Assembly (NCBI GenBank): GCA_002469525.1
Contig: DKME01000177.1
Location: 669 to 8,385, forward strand
Direction of reading: 5' to 3'
Source of the DNA: Actinobacteria bacterium UBA7422
GTDB taxonomy: Bacteria; Actinomycetota; Actinomycetes; S36-B12
Length of the DNA stretch: 7,717 nt
Below the pieces are notes generated by a model. That model was not told the origin of the DNA and did no database searches. It worked only from the letters and a program-made list of their open reading frames with translations. Each line of letters begins with the position of its first letter. Position 1 is the first letter of the stretch. A program made the position numbers and the translations under genes. This document shows positions 1 through 5,020 of this stretch, piece after piece.

Positions 1-297
1 CGCTGCACCTGTGATCATGTTCTTGATGTAGTCAGCGTGACCTGGGCAGTCGACGTGGGCGTAGTGCCGGCCTTCTGTCTGGTACTCAACGTGTGCGATA
101 GAGATCGTGATACCGCGTTGACGTTCTTCAGGGGCCTTGTCGATCATGTCGAAAGGCGTGAAGGGGTTCACGTCTGGGTAACGATCGTGCAGCACCTTTG
201 TGATAGCAGCAGTCAACGTGGTCTTGCCATGGTCAATGTGACCAATGGTGCCGATGTTGATGTGCGGCTTATTCCGTTCAAACTTGGCCTTCGCCAC
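1..297 (-). CDS. tuf: Elongation factor Tu, N-terminal 99 residues (partial, runs off window start)
   Basis: EF-Tu is the cytoplasmic GTPase that carries aminoacyl-tRNA to the ribosomal A site. The visible 99 codons cover the first part of the G domain: G1 P-loop GHIDHGKT (residues 19-26), switch-1 motif RGITI (61-65) and the G3 motif DCPGH (83-87). NKXD and domains 2-3 lie outside the window. The start is a GTG at 297-295 giving VAKAKFERNKPHINIGTIGH; a GAGGGAG Shine-Dalgarno (311-305) sits 7 bases upstream, and this start matches the usual family N-terminus. It is the last str-operon gene, 88 bases after fusA on the same strand. The sequence is close to actinobacterial EF-Tu in motifs such as ISIAHVEYQTE. 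Nothing in the visible part looks damaged. Confidence 0.97.
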   Translation of the reverse strand, partial: MAKAKFERNKPHINIGTIGHIDHGKTTLTAAITKVLHDRYPDVNPFTPFDMIDKAPEERQRGITISIAHVEYQTEGRHYAHVDCPGHADYIKNMITGAA

Positions 298-332
298 TTG
301 CGTACTCCCTCTGTTCGTGCCGTCCGGCAAAA

Positions 333-384
333 CGCGGATCGGTTATCGGTTCTTTTTCTTCTGTTGTATTTCTATTGATCCGCG
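333..384 (-). repeat. Inverted repeat in the fusA-tuf spacer
   Basis: Perfect 8-bp arms, CGCGGATC (340-333) and GATCCGCG (384-377), flank a 36-base stretch that is purine-rich on the transcribed strand. The repeat begins one base after the fusA stop codon and ends well before the tuf Shine-Dalgarno. There is no U-tract after the second arm. It could fold as a long-loop hairpin in the fusA-tuf mRNA and act in processing or partial termination; that role is inference. Confidence 0.45.
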
Positions 385-385
385 G

Positions 386-2485
386 TTATTCGCCGCGATT
401 TTTAGCCACAATTTCGTCTGCGACGGCCCGTGGGACCTGCGCGTACGAATCAAATTGCATGCTGTAACTCGCACGCCCTTGGGTGCGGCTGCGTAGATCT
501 CCTACGTAACCGAACATTTCCGAGAGCGGGACAACGGCCTTAACCACCCGAGCGCCGAAACGCTCTTCCATGGCTTGGATTTGTCCACGACGCGAGTTTA
601 GGTCTCCAATGACGTCGCCCATGTAGTCCTCCGGTGTGGTGACTTCAACGGACATCATTGGCTCTAGTAGTGCAGGGCCAGCTTGACGTGCGCCTTCTTT
701 GAAGGCCATGGTTCCTGCGATTTTGAAAGCAAGTTCGGACGAGTCAACATCGTGGTAGGCACCGTCAAGGAGTGTGACCTTGACGTCAACCATGGGGTAA
801 CCCGCCAGAACACCGTGCTGCATTGACTCTTGGGCACCTGCATCAACGGAGGGAATGTACTCCCGGGGAATACGACCACCGGTGACCTTGTTCTCAAACA
901 GGTAGCCACCGCCTTCAGCAGTATTTGGCTCGATTGAAATCTGTACCTTGGCGAACTGACCGGATCCACCCGTTTGCTTCTTGTGGGTGTAGTCAATCCG
1001 GTCGACCTTCTTGGTCAAAGTCTCACGGTAAGCAACCTGTGGCTTACCGACATTTGCCTCAACCTTAAACTCACGGCGCATCCGGTCAACGAGAACCTCG
1101 AGGTGAAGTTCGCCCATACCTTCAATGATGGTTTGGCCGGTTTCTTCATTTGTTGAGACCCGGAAAGTTGGATCTTCTTCAGCGAGACGTTGGATAGCCG
1201 TTCCCAATTTTTCCTGGTCACTCTTTGTCTTTGGCTCAATCGCCACCGAGATAACAGGGTCCGGGAAGGACATTGATTCAAGGACAACTGGCTTTGATGG
1301 GTCGCAAAGTGTCTCACCGGTTGTGGTGTCTTTAAGGCCCATGACCGCAACGATGTCGCCGGCGCCTACCGATTCAATTTCTTCACGCTTATTTGCGTGC
1401 ATTCGGTAAATTTTGCCGATCCGCTCTTTGCGGTCCTTGACACTGTTAAGAACCTGCGTACCGGTCTGCAAGCGACCCGAGTACACCCGAACGTAGGTAA
1501 GTTTTCCAAGGTGCGGGTCGGTCATAATCTTGAAAGCAAGTGCGCTGAAAGGCTCTGAGTCACTTGGCTGGCGCAGGATTTCAACTTCTTCGTCGCCCAT
1601 CTTGTGCCCGTCAATCGCGGCAATGTCCAGTGGGGAAGGTAGGTAAGCGATAACGGCGTCGAGCATAGGCTGAACACCCTTATTCTTAAACGCTGTTCCC
1701 GTCAGGACAGGAGTGAGCTTTGCAGCCAGAGTTGCCCGGCGAATTCCTGCTTTGATTTCATCGACGGAAATTTCAGCACCGTCTAGGTACTTCTCCATGA
1801 TTTCGTCGTCTGCTTCGCCGAGAGTCTCAATCAACTTCTCACGGTATTCCTTGGCCTTGTCAACCAAGTCGGCCGGAATTTCTTCGATTTCGTAGTCTTC
1901 ACCGATTACGGTTTCGCCGCGCCAGGTCAGGGCACGCATTTCGACTAGGTCAACAACACCAATGAAGTCGGCTTCGTTACCGATTGGAAGCTGAAGTACC
2001 AATGGAACTGCATTCAAGCGCGAGATGATCATGTCAACGCACATGTAGAAGTTAGCGCCAGTGCGATCCAATTTATTGATGAAACACATACGCGGAACGC
2101 TGTATCGGTCTGCCTGACGCCAGACGGTCTCAGATTGTGGCTCAACGCCTGCAACACCGTCGAACACGGTTACGGCACCGTCGAGAACACGGAGTGAGCG
2201 CTCCACTTCGACGGTGAAGTCAACGTGACCGGGTGTGTCAATGATGTTGATCGTGTTGCCTTTCCACTCACAGGTGGTGGCAGCCGAAGTGATGGTGATT
2301 CCGCGCTCTTGTTCTTGTTCCATCCAGTCCATGGTGGCTCCGCCGTCATGAACTTCACCGATTTTGTAGTTGATACCGGTGTAAAAAAGAATCCGCTCGG
2401 TGGTTGTGGTTTTGCCCGCGTCGATATGCGCCATGATCCCAATGTTGCGGACCTTGGCAAGGTCGAGGACTGTTGCAATTGCCAC
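386..2485 (-). CDS. fusA: Elongation factor G
   Basis: EF-G is the GTPase that moves tRNAs and mRNA through the ribosome after peptide transfer, and with RRF it also splits ribosomes. The protein is 699 residues, the normal family length. The G domain shows AHIDAGKT (19-26), RGITI (61-65), DTPGH (83-87) and NKLD (137-140). Domain II, then domain III with IEGMGELHLEV, and domain IV with HKKQTGGSGQFAKV follow, and the C-terminal domain V includes SRRGQIQ and the FGYVGDLRSRTQGRAS stretch. Translation starts at a GTG (2485-2483) giving an AIATVLDLAKVRNIGIMAH N-terminus, with a GGAGA Shine-Dalgarno (2495-2491) 5 bases upstream. It lies 45 bases after rpsG and 88 bases before tuf, so it is a member of the str operon. 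No truncation or missing catalytic residue is visible. Confidence 0.98.
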   Translation of the reverse strand: MAIATVLDLAKVRNIGIMAHIDAGKTTTTERILFYTGINYKIGEVHDGGATMDWMEQEQERGITITSAATTCEWKGNTINIIDTPGHVDFTVEVERSLRVLDGAVTVFDGVAGVEPQSETVWRQADRYSVPRMCFINKLDRTGANFYMCVDMIISRLNAVPLVLQLPIGNEADFIGVVDLVEMRALTWRGETVIGEDYEIEEIPADLVDKAKEYREKLIETLGEADDEIMEKYLDGAEISVDEIKAGIRRATLAAKLTPVLTGTAFKNKGVQPMLDAVIAYLPSPLDIAAIDGHKMGDEEVEILRQPSDSEPFSALAFKIMTDPHLGKLTYVRVYSGRLQTGTQVLNSVKDRKERIGKIYRMHANKREEIESVGAGDIVAVMGLKDTTTGETLCDPSKPVVLESMSFPDPVISVAIEPKTKSDQEKLGTAIQRLAEEDPTFRVSTNEETGQTIIEGMGELHLEVLVDRMRREFKVEANVGKPQVAYRETLTKKVDRIDYTHKKQTGGSGQFAKVQISIEPNTAEGGGYLFENKVTGGRIPREYIPSVDAGAQESMQHGVLAGYPMVDVKVTLLDGAYHDVDSSELAFKIAGTMAFKEGARQAGPALLEPMMSVEVTTPEDYMGDVIGDLNSRRGQIQAMEERFGARVVKAVVPLSEMFGYVGDLRSRTQGRASYSMQFDSYAQVPRAVADEIVAKNRGE

Positions 2486-2530
2486 GAGTTTCTCCGTTTT
2501 TCTTTAGTGAATGGGTTGTAAGTGTTGTTG

Positions 2531-3001
2531 TTACCAGCGGTAGTGGGCGAATGCCTTGTTGGCTTCGGCCATTTTGTGGGTGTCTTCACGCTTCTTGACT
2601 GCAGCACCTAGACCATTTGATGCGTCGAGGATCTCGTTCATGAGGCGCTCTGTGATTGTTTTTTCGCGGCGCTTGCGTGAGTTGCTGACCAACCAGCGAA
2701 GTGCCAAAGTCGTTGAGCGGCCTGGCTTCACTTCAACGGGAACCTGGTAGGTGGCTCCACCGACGCGGCGGGAGCGAACTTCCAGTGTTGGGCGAATGTT
2801 GTCCAGTGCACGCTTAAGTGTCTGTACGGGATCGGTGCCGCTCTTCTCACGGCAGCCTTCGAGTGCGCCATAGACAGCACGTTCTGCGACGGAGCGCTTT
2901 CCGTCAAGGAGGACCTTGTTGATCAGCTGGGTAACAATTGGTGCTTGGTAAACAGGATCTATGACAATTGGTCGCTTCGGTGCGGGACCCTTACGAGGCA
3001 T
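2531..3001 (-). CDS. rpsG: 30S ribosomal protein S7
   Basis: S7 is a primary assembly protein of the 30S head; it binds the 3' major domain of 16S rRNA and lines the exit tRNA site. At 156 residues it has the usual bacterial length. It begins MPRKGPAPKR, includes the conserved LINKVLLDGKRSVAERAVYGAL and the beta-hairpin segment VRSRRVGGATYQVPVEV, and ends with the typical HKMAEANKAFAHYRW tail. The ATG shares its first base with the last base of the rpsL stop codon (TAATG), and an AAGGAG Shine-Dalgarno (3015-3010) lies inside the lysine-rich end of rpsL, 8 bases upstream. This strongly suggests translational coupling. In E. coli S7 is the autogenous repressor of its operon; whether that holds here cannot be seen. 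Confidence 0.98.
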   Translation of the reverse strand: MPRKGPAPKRPIVIDPVYQAPIVTQLINKVLLDGKRSVAERAVYGALEGCREKSGTDPVQTLKRALDNIRPTLEVRSRRVGGATYQVPVEVKPGRSTTLALRWLVSNSRKRREKTITERLMNEILDASNGLGAAVKKREDTHKMAEANKAFAHYRW

Positions 3002-3375
3002 TACTTCTTCTCCTTCTTCGCACCGTAGCGGGAGCGAGCCTGCTTGCGGTTTTTCACGCCCTGAGCGTCAAGTGCGCCGCGGATGACTTTGTAACGAACA
3101 CCTGGGAGGTCACGGACTCGCCCACCACGCACGAGCACAATTGAGTGCTCCTGCAGGTTGTGGCCAACGCCCGGGATGTAGGCAGTGATTTCCACCTGGG
3201 AGGTCAACCGAACACGGGCTACCTTGCGAAGCGCAGAGTTCGGCTTCTTAGGGGTAGTTGTGTAAACACGTGTACAAACCCCGCGCCGCTGTGGGCTGCC
3301 CTTAAGGGCCGGGGCCTTGGTCTTGGAGACCTTGTCCTGCCGGCCCTTGCGGACCAGCTGCTGGATGGTAGGCAC
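3001..3375 (-). CDS. rpsL: 30S ribosomal protein S12 (Arg at position 88)
   Basis: S12 sits at the decoding centre of the 30S subunit and controls accuracy of tRNA selection; it is the classical target of streptomycin-resistance mutations. The protein is 124 residues, the standard actinobacterial length, starting at GTG 3375-3373 (reads PTIQQLVRKGRQDK after the initiator). A Shine-Dalgarno AGGAG (3389-3385) lies 9 bases upstream. A longer in-frame ATG at 3462 exists but adds 29 residues absent from the family. The loops TTTPKKPNSALRKVARVRL (residues 39-57, with Lys43 intact) and GGRVRDLPGVRYK (84-96) are present, as is Asp89, the residue that carries beta-methylthiolation in other bacteria. 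Residue 88 is Arg (codon CGT, 3114-3112), where mycobacterial and Streptomyces S12 have Lys. It is the first gene of the str operon and overlaps rpsG by one base. Confidence 0.98.
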   Translation of the reverse strand: MPTIQQLVRKGRQDKVSKTKAPALKGSPQRRGVCTRVYTTTPKKPNSALRKVARVRLTSQVEITAYIPGVGHNLQEHSIVLVRGGRVRDLPGVRYKVIRGALDAQGVKNRKQARSRYGAKKEKK

Positions 3376-3571
3376 GTTGCGCCTCTCCTGACTTCTCGTT
3401 CGTTTACGGTTAACCGGAACGACCCACGCGGTCGGGCGTGTCGCGCGTCTTGCGACGCCCAACTACGCATAAACTCGTAGGAATCTCCGGTGGTGATACC
3501 ACCTCGGGCCACTTGTCTTGATTGAAATCTAGACCGCGACACGCGAGAGCGCGCCTGAGGGGTCAGGCACG
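3376..3571 (-). promoter_or_regulatory. rpsL (str operon) leader with several hairpins; promoter probably inside
   Basis: This is non-coding sequence between the DUF4190-like gene and rpsL. On the transcribed strand I see four hairpins in order: GCCTGA/TCAGGC with a CCCC loop (3568-3553, extendable by a wobble and two pairs to 3571-3550); GGTGGT/ACCACC with loop ATC (3503-3489); CTACG/CGTAG (3480-3463); and a GC-rich stem of GGGC/GCCC plus GTCGC/GCGAC with a two-base bulge (3460-3434). A TANNNT box, TAGATT (3531-3526), is a possible -10, but no convincing -35 lies upstream of it, so the promoter position is a guess. If it is right, the last three hairpins lie in a leader of roughly 140 bases. 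Ribosomal-protein operons often have such structured leaders for feedback by a ribosomal protein; that role here is inference. Confidence 0.4.
3382..3389 (-). promoter_or_regulatory. Ribosome binding site that fixes the rpsL start
   Basis: AGGAGAGG on the minus strand lies 6 to 9 bases before the GTG at 3375 and decides the start against an upstream in-frame ATG at 3462, which has no comparable site and would lie within a stable leader hairpin region. Confidence 0.8.
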
Positions 3572-3599
3572 AGTGGGAAGAATACCCTCCCCCGCTCTT

Positions 3600-3614
3600 C
3601 CCCGTTCACCGGGG
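3600..3614 (-). terminator. Short hairpin after the DUF4190-like gene (weak terminator candidate)
   Basis: CCCCG (3614-3610) pairs with CGGGG (3604-3600) around a 5-base loop, beginning 5 bases after the stop codon of the DUF4190-like gene. There is no T-run after it. Together with the stronger hairpin at 3571-3550 it may end the upstream transcript before the str promoter, but the stem is short. Confidence 0.25.
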
Positions 3615-3619
3615 TACCT

Positions 3620-4015
3620 CTAAGTCGACGAAGTCCCCGAAACTCCAAGGATAGTCAAGAAAAACAGTGCCAAAAGCCCCAAAACAACAGCTGCGGCATA
3701 GACGCCAATATTGATCCAAGAGATGATTTTCGATGCTGTGACAAAGGCCCCACCGCCTACAGAACCGTTACTTGCGGCAATCTCCTTGTCAGCCTTACTA
3801 GCAAACACCAAGGCAATGATCGCAAACACAATTGGGCACACCACCCAAGAAGTGATGGAAAGAACCAGCGCGACAATCGAATTGCCAGAGGCATTCGGGT
3901 TGGAAACTGCTGCGACGACCTGACGTTCTTCCCAGATCGACTCGGTCACTGGGTTTTCTTGTGCATTGCTTTCTTCGGTCGGGCTTTCTTCGGCTGGGGG
4001 TGTTTCGGAACTCAT
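3620..4015 (-). CDS. DUF4190-like small membrane protein
   Basis: Hypothetical protein of 131 residues. The first 45 residues are a polar, strongly acidic tail rich in Glu, Ser, Pro and Asn, with a repeated EES motif. Two hydrophobic segments follow, about residues 46-72 and 94-124, joined by a short loop with ASKADKEIAASNG, then Gly residues. This pattern (NSIVALVLSI, a V-C-P-I turn, then a charged loop and a second helix) resembles the DUF4190 family of actinobacterial membrane proteins, whose function is not known. It starts at ATG 4015, 18 bases after the stop of the TM2-domain gene, with only a poor Shine-Dalgarno match. The two genes likely share a transcript. The tail has no signal-peptide cleavage site, so the protein is probably inserted in the cell membrane with its acidic tail exposed on one side. 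The family call is by pattern only. Confidence 0.75.
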   Translation of the reverse strand: MSSETPPAEESPTEESNAQENPVTESIWEERQVVAAVSNPNASGNSIVALVLSITSWVVCPIVFAIIALVFASKADKEIAASNGSVGGGAFVTASKIISWINIGVYAAAVVLGLLALFFLTILGVSGTSST

Positions 4016-4033
4016 AGTGTCAATCTACAACGG

Positions 4034-4369
4034 TCACGACCAGTTGACGAGCAATCGTCCTTCTTTGTCCTTGAAAGAGCCCACCAAAATCACAATAAAG
4101 TCGATTAGGACCCAGATTCCCAGGCCTCCGAGTGTTAAAATCATGAGGATACCCGTGCCGACCTTGCCCACATAGAAGCGGTGAATACCAATTACGCCAA
4201 GGAACCACGCGAGCAGTGCTGCAGCAAGCCTGGACTTGGGGCTAATCTCGTTTCCGAACTGATCAACCGTTGGCTTAGGTGGTATCTGGACAACCGGCGG
4301 CGCGACCGGCGCCTGAGCGCTTTCGACAACTACTTCTTCGGGGACGGCACTTTCTTCGTTTGTTGACAT
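4034..4369 (-). CDS. TM2-domain membrane protein
   Basis: Protein of 111 residues with a clear TM2 domain in its C-terminal 65 residues. After a 45-residue tail rich in Glu, Val and Pro, the domain begins with KSRLAAALLAWFLGVIGIHR (residues 45-64), continues FYVGKVGTGILMILTLGG (65-82), and ends with a second helix containing the Asp of the family's D-x-F-like turn (WVLIDFIVI, 87-95). The pattern of a first helix, the GxHRFYxGK turn and a second helix is typical of TM2 proteins, whose biochemical role in bacteria is poorly defined. The ATG at 4369 gives MSTNEES; the GGGG just before it is too close to be a good Shine-Dalgarno, so the start is less certain than the domain. It precedes the DUF4190-like gene in what looks like a two-gene unit lying between rpoC and rpsL. 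Confidence 0.85.
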   Translation of the reverse strand: MSTNEESAVPEEVVVESAQAPVAPPVVQIPPKPTVDQFGNEISPKSRLAAALLAWFLGVIGIHRFYVGKVGTGILMILTLGGLGIWVLIDFIVILVGSFKDKEGRLLVNWS

Positions 4370-4435
4370 GTCCCCACGGTAAACCCAAAACCCCTGAAAA
4401 ACAACAACAAATCACTGTTCGGTTTACCAAAAACA

Positions 4436-4643
4436 CTATTGGCGCAGGAATTGTGGCCCTAGTTCTTCAATGCTGGTGGCACCGATCAGCGCCATGGTAG
4501 TGGAGATTTCCTTTGTGAAAATGTCAATTGTCTTTTCAACACCCGACTCCCCCGCAGCCATGAGTCCGTACAGATACGCCCGTCCAATGAAGGTCCCCCT
4601 TCGCTCCAAGACACAGGGCAGCAACGACATCTGCTCCACTCAT
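4436..4643 (-). pseudogene. lldD: Remnant of FMN-dependent L-lactate dehydrogenase, C-terminus only, frameshifted
   Basis: About 68 codons match the end of LldD-type FMN-dependent alpha-hydroxy-acid dehydrogenases, which oxidise L-lactate to pyruvate. The first part, MSGADVVAALCLGAKG (4643-4596), is in one frame; the rest, beginning TFIGRAYLYGLMAAGESGVE and ending ELGPQFLRQ before TAG (4438-4436), is in another. The phosphate-binding IGRAYLYGL motif is clear. Removing one G from the G5 run on the minus strand (4599-4595) joins the frames. Upstream of 4643 I cannot find the expected FMN-binding DTGI motif or the catalytic histidine region, so some 300 residues of a normal protein of about 400 are missing. 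It cannot be a functional enzyme. A sequencing error could explain the frameshift but not the missing N-terminal part. Family assignment rests on remembered motif patterns. Confidence 0.7.
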
Positions 4644-4718
4644 GGAGGCCATGCGTGTTGTGGTCTCCCGCCCGCTACCACATGAGTCCGCGGCTACCGC
4701 AGGAGATTGATCCCGTCT

Positions 4719-4965
4719 CTATCGCCGAGTGTTATCCAGCGTGTATGCGGCTTGGTCTGCGGAAGCCGGGCCACCTTGGGTGAAGTTGAGGGTCATTTGA
4801 CTGAAAACGTCACGCTCGTCGGGGGGGACCAGCAAAAGCCACTTCGCTTGCTGCTGGTCCAAGGCAGGCTGCGGCAATTCCAACGGTGCTTAATATCTTT
4901 GAGCGAATCACAATTTGATCCATTTTGAGGTGGTGGTTCATGAAATTACATTCGGTTCTGGACAT
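4719..4965 (-). pseudogene. Frameshifted start of a small secreted protein (possible pseudogene)
   Basis: Unrecognised. On the minus strand an open frame with possible starts at ATG 4965, 4941 or 4923, or GTG 4911, encodes what looks like a signal peptide: a basic RSK, a hydrophobic core ILSTVGIAAACLGPAA, and an AxA-type cleavage site before GPP (VAFA/GPP). After a run of seven C (4827-4821) this frame stops at TGA (4812-4810). If one C is dropped, translation continues DERDVFSQMTLNFTQGGPA and onward to a TAG at 4721-4719, giving a short exported product. The same second frame stays open past that TAG into the lactate dehydrogenase scrap. No good Shine-Dalgarno precedes any start. It may be a decayed gene, a sequencing error, or a chance open frame; I prefer decay. 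Confidence 0.3.
4826..4860. repeat. Imperfect inverted repeat next to the C7 run
   Basis: Perfect 9-base arms, GGACCAGCA (4826-4834) and TGCTGGTCC (4852-4860), enclose inner complementary tetramers AAGC (4836-4839) and GCTT (4846-4849), so the strand can fold as a 13-pair hairpin with a small internal asymmetry. It overlaps the putative signal-peptide coding stretch and shares bases 4826-4827 with the seven-base homopolymer. It could be a terminator-like element or a scar; there is no T-run. Confidence 0.35.
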
Positions 4966-5001
4966 GTGAATGGGGAGCCGGTGAACCGGCTCCCCATTCA
5001 C
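4966..5001 (-). terminator. Perfect 16-bp hairpin after rpoC, likely terminator
   Basis: Arms 5001-4986 and 4981-4966 are fully complementary over 16 bp (core AATGGGGAGCCGG) with a 4-base loop UUCA on the transcript. It starts 19 bases after the rpoC stop. No U-tract follows on the minus strand, so it is of the long-stem, tail-less type often seen in Actinobacteria. Being symmetric, it could also stop antisense transcription. The stability of the stem makes a role in ending or protecting the rpoBC mRNA very likely. Confidence 0.8.
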
Positions 5002-5020
5002 AATATTTAGTTCAACCGGT

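Noticed and set aside
3407..3416. 10-base palindrome CGGTTAACCG upstream of rpsL as an operator
   Set aside because: The same 10 bases occur inside rpoC at 6834-6843, where an operator makes no sense; two copies are likely chance.
3001..3462. Extended rpsL from the ATG at 3462
   Set aside because: It would add 29 Arg-rich residues absent from S12 proteins; the GTG at 3375 has a proper binding site and gives the standard length of 124.
3585..3600. GGGAGGGTATTCTTCCC as a hairpin, or its TATTCT as a -10 box for rpsL
   Set aside because: Only 3 to 4 pairs can form, and no -35-like sequence lies at a suitable distance upstream of TATTCT.
4470..4928. Two short plus-strand open frames opposite the decayed region
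   Set aside because: Neither shows a motif, binding site or sensible composition, while the minus strand shows recognisable dehydrogenase sequence.
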